64,000 bases of DNA, taken from Erythrophleum ivorense (Eukaryota > Streptophyta > Magnoliopsida > Fabales > Fabaceae). Below are positions 10,761-21,526 of this stretch, one piece after another (within the stretch, counting starts at the first letter, position 1; the number at the start of each line of letters is the position of its first letter). Where the stretch lies: positions 1,521,501 through 1,585,500 of the forward strand of contig JAIUCV010000117.1 in NCBI GenBank assembly GCA_026724425.1. The letters are read 5' to 3'. The notes below the pieces were generated by a model. The model made no database searches. It had not been told where the DNA came from and saw only the letters and a program-made list of their open reading frames with translations. The translations under genes were made by a program, and so were the position numbers.

Positions 10761-11627
10761 ATGAATCCATATTCTCAACCCTCCAAATATGTCGACCTCT
10801 TAAACAGTCAAGCAGGTCCTGAACTATTTTCTTATGAGCATTTAAACCCAAGTGTACAGCTTGGCACTCAACATGCTGAAGGTTCAAGTCTCGGTGGAGA
10901 CACACCTGCAGAACCAAGAGAGAGGAAAGCATGGAGTCCGCCGGATGATATTTTGCTCATCAGCGCATGGCTGAACACAAGCAAGGACCCGGTTGTCTGC
11001 AATGAGCAAAAGGCAGGAGCTTTCTGGAAACGGGTTGCAGATTATGTTACAGAAAGTGCTAGGGTTGCAGGAAGTGTAATCCGAGAGCCAAGTCACTGCA
11101 AGAACCGGTGGCAGAAGATTAATGAAATTGTCCAAAAGTTTTGTGGATCCTATGCGGCTGCAACAAGAGAGACATCTAGTGGGCAGAACGACGGAGACGT
11201 TGTGAAGCGGGCTTACGAGATATTCTACAACGATTACGGCAAGAAATTCCATCTCGAACATGCTTGGAGGGAGCTGCGCTATGACCAGAAATGGTGTGAC
11301 CTATATACAAGCAAAACTGATGCAACCTCTAAAAGAAGAAAAGGTGAAGATGGTTCACATTCATCAACCTCTGTTGCTGAAGATCAACCACAGACACGTC
11401 CTCCTGGTGTTAAGGCTGCTAAATCCAAGGGTAAGAAGAGTGTGGAGGGAGAAAAAGATGTTGTGGAGCTGCAAACCATTGCGGAGATTAACGAGAAGGA
11501 CTCGGCAAGCAAGCAGAAACTGGCGGACAAGAGGATACTCGAGAGCCTCATTTCGAAAAAAGAACCATTATCTAAGACTGACGAAGCTCTAAAGGAAAAG
11601 CTTATTTCGTTGGTGTACTCTACTTAG
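10761..11627 (+). CDS. Harbinger ORF1: Myb/SANT-like DNA-binding protein
   Basis: 288-aa uninterrupted frame upstream of the transposase on the same strand. Residues about 55-150 form a Myb/SANT-trihelix domain (RKAWSPPDDILLISAWLNTS, later FWKRVADY and CKNRWQKINEIVQKFCGSY). The C-terminal third is Lys/Glu-rich and probably helical (ELQTIAEINEKDSASKQK). This is the Myb-like partner that PIF/Harbinger transposons encode; in studied elements it binds the transposase and brings it to the nucleus and DNA ends. Homologues in crucifers are often mis-annotated as host genes. Upstream (10620-10735) is a threefold degenerate repeat of about 40 bases rich in CTTCTTCTCC, probably leader sequence. I chose the first in-frame ATG, which leaves the Myb domain complete. 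Confidence 0.88.
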   Translation: MNPYSQPSKYVDLLNSQAGPELFSYEHLNPSVQLGTQHAEGSSLGGDTPAEPRERKAWSPPDDILLISAWLNTSKDPVVCNEQKAGAFWKRVADYVTESARVAGSVIREPSHCKNRWQKINEIVQKFCGSYAAATRETSSGQNDGDVVKRAYEIFYNDYGKKFHLEHAWRELRYDQKWCDLYTSKTDATSKRRKGEDGSHSSTSVAEDQPQTRPPGVKAAKSKGKKSVEGEKDVVELQTIAEINEKDSASKQKLADKRILESLISKKEPLSKTDEALKEKLISLVYST

Positions 11628-12225
11628 TGATTTGAAGCTTATTCGAAAAAGAACCATTATCTAAGTCTCATTTGTGTTTTAGGTTTGTCTTTTCGTTTTC
11701 ATGTCTGTGTTAAAGCTACATGCTTCAGCTTTCTCTTCCATGTGTTATAACTATGTGTTTCAATCTAAGTTTGTGTTTGATGTTTGTTTCATGACAAGTT
11801 TGTTTTATGTTTGTGTTTATGTCGTGTCTCTTCTCTTTTTGTTTCTTTTTTATCTTTAAAACTTTTGTCTGACAATGTTATCAACTAATACATGTATTAT
11901 GTGATGTTTGTAGTGAAAGAGGTCAGAAGATTTGGAAACTACAGGAATATAGTGTCGACACAATGTACTACTCCTCATGTCGGCAGAAGCAGCCAAGGCA
12001 TAAGCAAACAAACAAATTCACGTGATATCGTTCCTTATGTAATCATGTGACATTGTGTCACCACTTTTGTAACTCAGCACTATATATGCGATGCTCAGCA
12101 ACATTTGTATTCTCATCTTTTAATACTACTCTTCTCCAAGTTTTTTTTAAAACTTCCATCTAGACAAACATAAGTTTTGTTGCAACTCTCTCCTCTTTCT
12201 TTGTTCTCCTCTTTTTCAAAGAATT

Positions 12226-13551
12226 ATGGCTTCTTCTTCCCATAATAGTTTTGATGATTTTGATGATTCAATTGATGAAATTTTTGAGAACAAAATTGAT
12301 CAAATACTAGAGCAAAGGCTCGACAATATATCCATGCGTAATAGTGATCGTGAAGAGGCAAGGGAGTCAAGAAGAAAAAGAGCTTTTATTCAAAGAAATC
12401 GTGAAGAAGGTGATTTGCGTTTATGGAAAGATTATTTCCATGAAGATGCAACATACCCTCCTCATTTATTCCGAAGACGTTTCAGAATGAACAGGCGATT
12501 GTTCACGCACATTGTCAGTCGATTGTCTAATGAAGTCCCATTCTTCCGACAAAAGAAAGATGCTCTCGGAAGACCTGGTCTTTCTGCACTTCAAAAGTGT
12601 ACAGCAGCAATTCGGCTCTTGGCATATGGTATGGCGGCTGATGCAGTTGACGAGTACCTCCGAATCGGTGAAAGTACTGCTCGTTCATGTTTAGAGAATT
12701 TTGTGGAAGGAATCATAAATGTGTTCGGCAATGTGTACCTAAGAAGACCCACCCCGGAGGATCTTCAAAGACTTCTTCAAAAAGGAGTGGAACGTGGATT
12801 TCCCGGGATGATAGGAAGCATCGACTGTATGCATTGGGAGTGGAAGAATTGCCCCACCGCTTGGAAAGGGCAATATGCACGTGGTTCTTCAAAACCGACA
12901 ATCGTTTTAGAGGCCGTAGCTTCACATGATCTCTGGTTATGGCACGCATTTTTTGGAGCTCCAGGTACCTTAAATGATATCAATATTCTTGATCGATCAC
13001 CTGTTTTTGATGATATCATAAATGGTCAATCTCCACCAGTGAATTTCTCTGTAAATGGGAATGAGTATCATCTAGGATACTATCTCGCAGATGGTATTTA
13101 CCCGACATGGGCAACTTTTATCCCAACTGTTAGACTTCCACAAACCCGAAAACAAAAGTTATTTGCTAAACTTCAAGAAAGTTTCCGGAAAGATGTCGAG
13201 CGTGCGTTTGGAGTCTTGCAAGCTCGTTTTGCCATAGTTAAAAGCCCAGCCCGTTTTTTGGATAAAACAAAAATTGGAAGGATTATGAGAGCATGTGTGA
13301 TACTTCACAATATGATTGTAGAAGACGAACGAGATGAAAAATATGAGGAAACCGAATTCCAAGGGAACGGAAATTCAGATGAGGATGCACCACCTGTTTC
13401 AGATGATACGCCTACGTATGTCGAAGAAATATTGGGTATTCGAGCAAGTATTCGTGATACACAAAGGCATAAGCAATTGAAAAATGATTTGATGGAACAT
13501 ATATGGGAAAAATTTGGAGCTTTTTATGCCCAAATTGTTGGAAATACTTAA
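12226..13551 (+). CDS. PIF/Harbinger DDE transposase (ORF2)
   Basis: 441-aa uninterrupted frame encoding a DDE_Tnp_4-type nuclease. The catalytic triad can be placed: Asp200 in GSIDCMHWEW, Asp251 in GTLNDINIL and Glu325 in KDVERAFGVLQARF. Upstream of the core is the helical region typical of the family (LWKDYFHEDATYPPHLFRRR; RPGLSALQKCTAAIRLLAYG). The full family length and absence of stops suggest a working enzyme that cuts the GGGCATCC ends and inserts into TAA/TWA sites. It lies about 600 bases after ORF1 on the same strand with its own leader; a TATA-like TATATATG near 12081 may be its promoter. Copia- and hAT-type catalytic motifs are absent. Confidence 0.93.
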   Translation: MASSSHNSFDDFDDSIDEIFENKIDQILEQRLDNISMRNSDREEARESRRKRAFIQRNREEGDLRLWKDYFHEDATYPPHLFRRRFRMNRRLFTHIVSRLSNEVPFFRQKKDALGRPGLSALQKCTAAIRLLAYGMAADAVDEYLRIGESTARSCLENFVEGIINVFGNVYLRRPTPEDLQRLLQKGVERGFPGMIGSIDCMHWEWKNCPTAWKGQYARGSSKPTIVLEAVASHDLWLWHAFFGAPGTLNDINILDRSPVFDDIINGQSPPVNFSVNGNEYHLGYYLADGIYPTWATFIPTVRLPQTRKQKLFAKLQESFRKDVERAFGVLQARFAIVKSPARFLDKTKIGRIMRACVILHNMIVEDERDEKYEETEFQGNGNSDEDAPPVSDDTPTYVEEILGIRASIRDTQRHKQLKNDLMEHIWEKFGAFYAQIVGNT

Positions 13552-13800
13552 GATTCCGACTGAGATTTTCTTTCTGTTATGTTTTCGAATTTTATGTTTA
13601 AAATGTTTGTATGTTATGTATGTTTGAAATTTCAATTTATGCAATATAATTTATATTTTCTTCATCAATAAAATTAAAATTTCCAATTTTTTTTTTTTTT
13701 TTTTTTTTTAAGCATCCCAGTTAAGATTCTACCATTGAAGCTGGTAAAAACAGGAAAATCTTAACAAAGTGCTTAACATATTTTTAATAGTAAAACATGT

Positions 13801-13840
13801 CATAAGCACCTCTTTAAGCTCCGATGCATTGCGGATGCCC
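13801..13840 (-). repeat. Harbinger-1 right terminal inverted repeat
   Basis: Right inverted repeat. Read on the minus strand it begins GGGCATCCGCAATGCATCGG. TAA follows on the plus strand at 13841-13843. Confidence 0.9.
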
Positions 13841-13843
13841 TAA

Positions 13844-14415
13844 CTAACCCACCTTGTATATACTATAATAATGAAACATTTAGCTTATGTCTGACTTTCT
13901 CAACCGGTCAACTAATTTCAAAATCTTATAAGCCATTGTTGACTTCCTTTTTTGCATGGGAGAATTTTTAAGTACAGTAGTACATCAATTGATTCTTTCA
14001 CTAAATCCTCCATCACATTAACCGTATAAGTGATTTGGAGTATAAATCAATAATTTTAGTGGTGGAATAGCTTTACAAGAGATTTCACTAATCTCTCTGC
14101 GTAACCTATGGTATTGAATCCACATTTGAGCCAACACGCCATTGGCATCAGATTCTCCAAATTTTCTCTATGTACAAATAAAATAAACCTAACTTAAAAG
14201 CAGTAACCAATAACCATCAATCCTTTAACAAATTTAGAGTAGATTTAGTGGTTCTACACATATCTATGAATTACCCCATACATAAACAGAAGTTTCATGG
14301 TGTTGATAGAAATTCTCTATAACTTATTTTGTCGGGGCATATATATGAATGAAAGCATATTATATGTTATTCTCAATAGTCTCTCCATGGATGAAACTCC
14401 TAACACGTATCTTTC
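13844..14415. other. Spacer upstream of the DUF7054-type gene
   Basis: About 570 bases of AT-rich sequence with no recognised gene. The last 100 bases presumably hold the promoter and leader of the DUF7054-type gene. Confidence 0.45.
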
Positions 14416-15201
14416 ATGTCCTTCTTTTTCGCCTCTATAAAATGCAACCATATTGAGCATGTTGAGCTCCATGCAAAGAAGAAGATGATCAAAGAAATTG
14501 GGAATGTAAAAGGAGTGATGAAAGAGCCAAAGAAAAAGTTGTTGGTGACCGTGAATGTTCTTGGAAGCGTTGGTCCTATAAGGTTTTTGGCTAATGAAGA
14601 CGATAAAATCTCAAGTGTTATTAACACAACTTTGAAAGCATATGCTCGTCAAGGCAGGATCCCGGTTCTAGGGTTCGATGTCAATAACTTCAGTTTCTAC
14701 TCCATTAATGCCGGATTCAACAGTATTTCACATACAACTCCCTATACCACTCTTTACCTTTGTTCCTTTAGAATTACATAAATTTTGGATTAGTCTAAAC
14801 ATCAATATGGAATCACACTGTTGGCGACCCATGATTCTATTTTATCATCAATCCAATCACCGTTCACATTTTCTTTTTTTTCTTACCAGTAAATAGATCT
14901 CTTTACTTGTATGGTTAGAGAGAACAAAAAAAGGACGCTTGAATTGTTTGCATGTTTGAACGCTGTGTTAAATTTATAGAATAACGTTCTTATCAAGAGT
15001 AGTTTGATTTATTTTTTATATATCATTGTTTTTGTGTTAGCTTTGAATCCACAAGAGAAGATAGGTTCGATGGATGCAACGAATTTCTTGCTGTGCAAAA
15101 AAGAGCCAAAGAAACTGGAAAAGGTTGAAGGAAGAAGAGAGAATAAAGCTCGGGGAGGCCATGGATGGAAAGCTTGTCTTCTTCGGTCCTTATTAAGATA
15201 A
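14416..15201 (+). CDS. DUF7054-type (ubiquitin-like fold) small protein
   Basis: Two-exon gene for about 155 aa. Exon 1 is 14416-14722 and exon 2 is 15041-15201; the intron is GT-AG and phase 1. The splice joins NAGFN to T-LNPQEKIGSMDATNFLL, which restores the family pattern: LLVTVNVLGSVGPIRFLAN, then GRIPVLGFD, then EKIGS..DATNFLLCKK. This family is of unknown function. The last residues are basic (GRRENKARGGHGWKACLL). An alternative start at 14485 would shorten the N-terminus by 23 residues. Unspliced, each half would look like a meaningless small ORF. Exon 2 and part of the intron lie inside the tandem duplication; a second exon 2 without exon 1 is at 17423-17583. Function cannot be deduced. 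Confidence 0.75.
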
Positions 15202-17230
15202 TTTCGAAAAAAACACAAATCTAACTCTACACAAATTGTAAGGACTACATCATAATATGAAATTATGAATGATCTTTGTGTTTAAATTATAACGCCATTT
15301 ATTGTATCCACGAAGTCCAAGGTAAGGAAATATAGTAATATACCAAAAATATATGTTTGATCTAACAAAACTTACAATTTTATATGGGATCTTAAAAAGA
15401 AATCGGCACATATATGTTGAAATCAATCCATGCATGAATAGTTTTTTACTCGACGATCTTATTGCTTGTGACAACTGTAGAGTGTAGACTATTATCATTT
15501 TTCGTACGAAACATTTAAGAACATATGATCCAAACTAGAGGTGTTGGTGAATGCCTAAGAGTTTAGGATTAGTTAGGCTTAAGATAGTAGAAGAAAATTT
15601 AACAATGTGTTGGTAGAAAGTAGAAGAGATAGTAAATATGAAAACGTAATGATGATGGATGGTAGATTTAGGATGAGGTTGAGTTGGTACGTTAAAGTTC
15701 GATTTTGATACTCGTTTGTGGTTTTTAATTATGTGCATTAGATTCTTATGGAAAAACTGGATCGCAATAGGGCTTGGATAAGATAATATTATTCCTCTTA
15801 TTTGAATATATATATATTTTTCATAATTATAACTGAGAGTACATATAAAATTGGAGATTAGTTATTAGTTATCGGGCTATTAATCGAACCGGAGGAGGTG
15901 GGAGGAAAACGGTACCAGCAACAACAATAAACAACAGGTGTTTCATAACTTCCGTATGATTCGCAACGCCCTCCACGGTACGGGCGTCCTTGTACATCCG
16001 TTTTGTTTTGGCAGTCTGAATCGCATACCGGTGTGCTTGTACATCCCTTTGTACAACGAGGTCCTTGTCCTATTTTGTTCATATACAATTTCATCAACAA
16101 GATACCTTTTTTTTATACATGTAAATTGTCAATGTAATATATTAAAGTGTTTGCAAATAGCAACACTTTTTTTTTTCCTTTTTCTTTTTGCATAGAGTGA
16201 TTTTGACTCAAACAGTAAAATTAAACAAAAAAATTCAAAGAATATTCCAAATTTTTAATAAAAACTCTAGCCGTTAACATATAAGATTGTTACCTGAAAT
16301 CATGGGTACGATGATTAGCAACACTAACAGTGAAGCTAATAGAAGAGACGGGAACATTTTGGTTGCCATTTTTTAGAGGATACAACAAATTTTTCTTTGA
16401 ATGTGCTTTAGATCTCTCAGAAAAGTAAAACCTATCAAAAATGAGTTTCAAAATCACTGTTAAAACAACAGAAAACCCGATATGAGAATAACATCTCTCT
16501 TATCTTCTTTAATGGAATTAAAACTTTCAAAATTTACTATGACATTTAAGATAGTTATAATCTAATTTACCTTTCTTCTTTGTAATACTCTTATATTTGC
16601 TGGGGACGAGAATCGATAATTGTGTCGATCTTGTGTGTGCATTTAAATAGATAATACATATGTAATGAGTTTAATAAGTCTTCCATATTATGTAGTTGAC
16701 TACTAAGTAATGATGTTTCCATAATCGATATTTTTGGTATTATAGTTTTATTTTTGGTTTAATGATTATTTTAGTCAAAATGTTCCATTATTAATTTGTT
16801 TGCCAATTTGGATTGTGTCTCATATTAATCAAAGTCAAAGACATAAAAAATATATTTTAATTATGGATGGAAAGTTCAATTCCATGCAACCTATATGGTA
16901 ATATCATTTTGGCAGAATGATGATTTGTCCAAAACAATTAAAAGAAAGGTTACAGAATTTCGTGATGGGGACAAAAAATTACAGAATTTCATATTGGCAA
17001 CCCAATCATAAAATCAAAATCTGATGTTAAATTAGCCAACTTGATGTTTGTACCAAATTTTGTTGTATTTGGATTTAGTGCCAAAACAAAAATTATATTC
17101 GCCAATGTAGGTTGTTGAATTCCATATGTACATCTTATCGAAAAAGTAATTTGATAAATTACTAAATTTGGTAACTATGTAGAGGGGGTTTCCATCAAAT
17201 TCAAGATATTAATTTCTAGAGGGGTTTCTA
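14870..17230 (+). repeat. Direct tandem duplication, copy A
   Basis: 2.36-kb unit repeated directly after itself (copy B 17250-20714). It starts in the intron of the DUF7054-type gene and carries its exon 2, a spacer, a complete defensin-like gene on the minus strand and about 860 bases of its upstream region. The copies differ by scattered substitutions and short indels only. Copy A has an intact TAA site (15222-15224) where copy B carries a DNA transposon. The non-genic stretches (15202-15857 and 16370-17230) hold nothing else I recognise. Confidence 0.92.
15858..16369 (-). CDS. Defensin-like (cysteine-rich secreted) peptide, copy A
   Basis: Two-exon gene in the classic defensin-like layout. 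Exon 1 (16369-16294) encodes a 25-residue hydrophobic signal peptide. After a GT-AG phase-1 intron, exon 2 (16069-15858) encodes the mature peptide. Together they give 95 aa with eight cysteines after the signal (RCTKGC, PVCDSDC, GRC and a CCC triplet before WYRFPP). Such peptides act outside the cell in defence or in pollen-pistil and gametophyte signalling; which role applies here is unknown. The gene would be missed without splicing because each exon is short. Exon 2 read alone starts at an intronic ATG (MLMKLYMNK), which is not the true start. A near-identical paralogue is at 19412-19866. Confidence 0.85.
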
Positions 17231-17422
17231 AATAGAAATTAATTTTTTCCTTTTTTCTTACCAGTAATTAAATAGATCTCTCTTTACTTGTATGGTTAGA
17301 GAGAGAAAAAAAGGACGCTTGAATTGTTTGCATGTTTGAACGCTTTGTGTTAAATTTATAGAATAACGTTCTTATCAAGAGTAGTTTGATTTATTTTTTA
17401 TATATCATTGTTTTTGTGTTAG

Positions 17423-17583
17423 CTTTGAATCCACAAGAGAAGATAGGTTCGTTGGATGCAACGAATTTCTTGCTGTGCAAAAAAGAGCCAAAGAAACTGG
17501 AAAAAGTTGAAGGAAGAAGAGAGAATAAAGCTCGGGGAGGCCATGGATGGAAAGCTTGTCTTCTTCGGTCCTTACTAAGATAA
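17423..17583 (+). pseudogene. Orphan exon 2 of the DUF7054-type gene
   Basis: Near-identical copy of exon 2 (15041-15201) with its acceptor site, created by the tandem duplication. Exon 1 was left outside the duplicated unit, so no complete gene exists here. It differs by a Met-to-Leu change (GSLDATNFLL) and a few silent bases. The frame remains open, as expected for a recent copy. Confidence 0.85.
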
Positions 17584-17607
17584 TTTCGAAAAAAAACACA
17601 AATCTAA

Positions 17608-18776
17608 GAGCATGATCAATGGGGGATGCTTAAGGAGGTGCTTATAAGCTTTTTAATATTAAAAATTGTGTTAGCACCTTTGTTAAAACTTTTTTTTTTT
17701 CAGCTCCAATGGGAAAATCTTATTTTGGGGTGCTTAAGAAAAAAGAATCCATTCATAGCACTAAAATTCAACAACTCCAACAACCATTTTGCAATCATGG
17801 TTTTGAATCTTTTGATCCTTTACCTCCAAAAACTCAAACAGTTCAACCACACCTTCCCTAAAAGCTATGGAAGAATTCTCAAAGATTTCTTGATTGCATC
17901 ATATGTTAAACCTCCCTCCCTCAATGAGAAGATCATGAGTTTTACTCCACCTTGTAACATCATCATCACACAATTAGAAGATCAAGATACAAGGCAAAAT
18001 GTCAGTAAATGTACGTGATAAGAGAGTACCATTCTTCCATGAGTTTTGTTTTTTCGTCAATGGGAATCACAGGAGAAATCTCCGGAGGATGATAGTGATC
18101 ATATAATGCTTGCCTCTTAGCATCGTATTCTTCATTTCCTTGCTGCAATAAGCCATGACTAGCTATAAACAGATTATAGTTTCAGCCTTGATTGATTTTG
18201 TTTAAGTGAGAAGACAAGATTGGAATTGATAAATGTGTATGAACATACTCTGGCCTCGAAGTCCATTGGCTCGGTATCTCGTTAAAGTCGCATCGAAGTC
18301 TGGGATTAATAATTTTTATCAGCCGATTCGATTCACCACCAGATGAGTTAGAACGCCCAACCACCGGCCAGAAAAACGCCGTCGACGAGGAGCGGATTCG
18401 CCGGCGATTCGACCATGGAGAGGAGAGGGTTCGTCATCGGAGAGGAGGAATCCAAAAGAGAGAGAGAGAGAAGAGAGAGAAGGGGGTAAAAAAAGGAGAA
18501 CGAAAACGGGTTTCGTCGAATCCTTCGAATCGCCATAGGAGAGCAATGGAGTAGAGAGAGGGAGGTGAGAGAACCGAAAAGGAGAAATGGGAGAAAAATC
18601 GTGTTTTCGTTCCTTCTCATTAAACCAGCCAATCATTTTATGTCACCTGGCAAAAAAAAATCGACGCTTGTTCGGCTCAAATAAGCGTCGACTTCTCCAT
18701 TTTATTTTATTTTTGATTTAATAAAATCGATTTTTGCCCTTAGCACCTCCTTAAGCGCTGACCGTTGATCATGCTC
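17608..18776. mobile_element. Non-autonomous PIF/Harbinger-type element
   Basis: 1169-base element with inverted ends (GAGCATGATCAATGGGG on the left; reverse complement GAGCATGATCAACGG on the right) and TAA duplications at 17605-17607 and 18777-18779. The matching site in duplication copy A (15222-15224) is empty with a single TAA, so ends and target are proven by comparison. Inside, no transposase is visible. The right half read on the minus strand resembles the left subterminal part of Harbinger-1: GTCGACGCTT and AAGCGTCG blocks, a CACCTGGC-type block, then CTCTCTC-rich sequence with ATGGCGATTCGAAG. The family is therefore probably mobilised by a Harbinger-1-like transposase, although its outermost bases differ. 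Confidence 0.9.
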
Positions 18777-19411
18777 TAACTCTACACAAATTGTAAGGAC
18801 TACATCATAATATGAAATTATGAATGATCTTTGTGTTTAAATTATAACGCCATTTATTGTATCCACGAAGTCCAAGGTAAGGAAATATAGTAATATATAC
18901 CAAAAATATATGTTTGATCTAACAAAACTTACAATTTTATATGGGATCTTAAAAAGAAATCGGCACATATATGTTGAAATCAATCCATGCATGAATAGTT
19001 TTTTACTCGACGATCTTATTGCTTGTGACAACTGTAGAGTGTAGACTATTATCATTTTTCGTACGAAACATTTAAGAACATATGATCCAAACTAGAGGTG
19101 TTGGTGAATGCCTAAGAGTTTAGGATTAATTAGGCTTAAGATAGTAGAAGAAATTTAACAATGTGTTGGTAGAAAGTAGAAGAGATAGTAAATATGAAAA
19201 CGTTATGATGATGGATGGTAGATTTAGGATGAAGTTGAGTTGGTACGTTAACGTTCGATTTTGATACTCTTTTGTGGTTTTTAATTATGTGAATTAGATT
19301 CTTATGAAAAACTGGATCGCAATAGGGCTTGGATAAGATAATATTATTCCTCTTATTTGAATATATATATTTTTTCATAATTATAACTGAGAGTACATAT
19401 AAAATTGGAGA

Positions 19412-19866
19412 TTAGTTATTAGTTATCGGGCTACCGAAGGAGATGGGAGGAAAACGGTACCAGCAACAACAATAAACAACAGGTGTTTCATAACTTCCGT
19501 ATGATTCACAACGCCCTCCACGGTACGGGCGTCCTTGTACATCCGTTTTGTTTTGGCAGTCTGAATCGCATACCGGTGTGCTTGTACATCCCTTTGTACA
19601 TCGAGGTCCTTGTCCTATTTTGTTCATATACAATTTCATCAACAAGATACTTTTTTTTATACATGTAAATTGTCAATGTAATACTTTTTTGCATAGAGTG
19701 ATTTTGACTCAAACAGTAAAAACAAAATTTTCGTAAGAATTTTCCAAATTTTTAATAAAAACTCTAGCCGTTAACATATAAGATTGTTACCTGAAATCAT
19801 GGGTACGATGATTAGCAACACTAACAGTGAAGCTAATAGAAGAGACGGGAACATTTTGGTTGCCAT
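19412..19866 (-). CDS. Defensin-like (cysteine-rich secreted) peptide, copy B
   Basis: Tandem paralogue of the gene at 15858-16369 with the same structure: exon 1 19866-19791 (signal peptide, identical) and exon 2 19614-19412. It encodes 92 aa; a 9-base in-frame loss near the C-terminus (PPISFGSPITNN versus PPTSSGSINSPITNN) accounts for the difference. All eight cysteines and both splice sites are kept and the one change I saw near the first cysteine codon is silent, so the copy looks functional. The upstream region is duplicated for about 850 bases, so both may share regulation. Confidence 0.84.
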
Positions 19867-20714
19867 TTTTTAGAGGATACAACAAATTTTTCTTTGAATG
19901 TACTTTAGATCTCTCAGAAAAGTAAAACCTATCAAAAATGAGTTTCAAAATCACTGTTAAAACAACAGAAAACCCGATATGAGAATAACATCTCTCTTAT
20001 CTTCTTTAATGGAATTAAAACTTTCAAAATTTACTATGACATTTAAGATAGTTATAATCTAATTTACCTTTCTTCTTTGTAATACTCTTATATTTGCTGG
20101 GGAGGAGAATCGATAATTGTGTCGATCTTGTGTGTGCATTTAAATATATAATACATATGTAATGAGTTTAATAAGTTTTCCATATTATGTAGTTGACTAC
20201 TAAGTAATGATGTTTCCATAATCGATATTTTTGGTATTATAGTTTTATTTTTGGTTTAATGATTATTTTAGTCAAAATGTTCCATTATTAATTTGTTTGC
20301 CAATTTGGATTGTGTCTCATATTAGTCAAAGTCAAAGACATAAAAAATATATTTTAATTATGGATGGAGAGTTTCCATGCAACCTATATGGTAATATCAT
20401 TTTGGCAGAATGATGATTTGTCCAAAACAATGAAAACAAAGGTTACAGAATTTCATATTGGTAACCCAATCATAAAATCAAAATCTGATGTTAAATTAGC
20501 CAACTTGATGTTTGTACCAAATTTTGTTGTATTTGGATTTAGTGCCAAAACAAAAATTATATTCGCCAATGTAGTTTGTTGAATTCCATATGTACATCTT
20601 ATCGAAAAAGTAATTTGATTAGTTAAATCGCTAAAATAAGTAAATTACTAAATTTGGTAACTATGTAGAGGGTTTTCCATCAAATTCAAGATATTAATTT
20701 CTAGAGGGGTTTCT

Positions 20715-21526
20715 AATCAATTTAAAAGTTAAAAATCTGTATAAATTTATTTTTGGAGGCCTTTCTGATCAGTTTTAAAAGCTAGAAGGCAAAATAGTAA
20801 ATAGTGAGAATTGCTTATCGTCTTAGGCCCATTATCATCGTCGTTCCTCTCGCCAAAAATCACATCTCTGCTGCAAATTTCTGAATCTCCTCCTCACGCA
20901 CAACTCGCACAAAACTCCTCAAAACCCTATCCAAATCTCTCGATCTTCTTCAATCCCTCTCTCTTTCGCTCGGATTTCGCTCTTGTTCTCGGTAATTCTC
21001 GGTTCTATATCTTTTTTTGCGAATCATCGGTTGGGATTTGTGTTCCGTGGGGCTTATCTTATCTTATGATTTCCGTTCTAATTTTCCACTGTTTTCACTC
21101 GATTTCCAGTTTTTGATTCCGAAAACTATGATTAGGTTATATAAGATGCATAGATCTGTCGATCTAGAGCTTAGATAGGTATTTGTTGATTTCAGAACGA
21201 TTCACTGTCTCACGCTCAACGTTTCAGGATTTGGTTACCTAATCTGTGATATACTAGCTCTAAATCTGATGCGATCTCGAATATTTTCTTTTGCGTTTCG
21301 AATTTTAACAGTATTTAGCCTTGATTTGTAACCTTTGATCGAAGTTAATGGATATTGGTGCTTCACTATGATGTGTTTGTTTTTGTGTTAGAAGATGTGT
21401 GTGTTTTAATTTTGTTCATTTTTTAGTGGAGCTAACTAATTACGTTTTTTTCCCTTCAGGTTTTGAGATTTCAGTCTAGTTTCTGTGTTTTTGAGAAAAG
21501 ACGATTGGATTTTGATTGCACTGAAG
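20715..21526 (+). promoter_or_regulatory. ALY4: ALY4 promoter, 5' UTR exon and leader intron
   Basis: After the end of the duplication, pyrimidine-rich sequence at about 20840-20991 looks like a 5' UTR exon. A donor (CTCG|GTAATT at about 20991) and an acceptor (CCCTTCAG before 21461) suggest a leader intron of about 470 T-rich bases, common in crucifer RNA-binding protein genes. The exact transcription start was not determined. Confidence 0.55.

Larger units (their letters stand above)
9218..13840 (+). mobile_element. Complete PIF/Harbinger DNA transposon (Harbinger-1)
   Basis: 4.6-kb element bounded by inverted repeats whose first 14 bases are perfect (GGGCATCCGCAATG at 9218-9231, reverse complement at 13827-13840), continuing imperfectly for about 25 bases. 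It is flanked by a 3-base TAA duplication (9215-9217, 13841-13843), the diagnostic target of PIF/Harbinger. It carries both genes an autonomous Harbinger needs, a Myb-like ORF1 and a DDE transposase ORF2, both uninterrupted and on the plus strand. It also has a minus-strand C2H2/EAR gene between the left end and ORF1. Subterminal sequences (GTCGACGCTT near 9292-9301) recur in the non-autonomous element at 17608-18776. The element looks potentially active. Confidence 0.93.
17250..20714 (+). repeat. Direct tandem duplication, copy B (with inserted DNA transposon)
   Basis: Second copy of the unit. After removing the 1169-base element at 17608-18776 and its TAA duplication it is about 2.29 kb, close to copy A. 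It starts at TTTTTTCTTACCAGTAA and ends at GAGGGGTTTCTAA, as copy A does. It carries an orphan exon 2 of the DUF7054-type gene, the second defensin-like gene and its upstream region. Stretches such as 18780-19411 and 19867-20714 contain no further gene. Confidence 0.92.

Noticed and set aside
17626..18018. 130-aa plus-strand ORF inside the non-autonomous Harbinger-type element
   Set aside because: No DDE or Myb motif and low-complexity composition; treated as non-coding element sequence.
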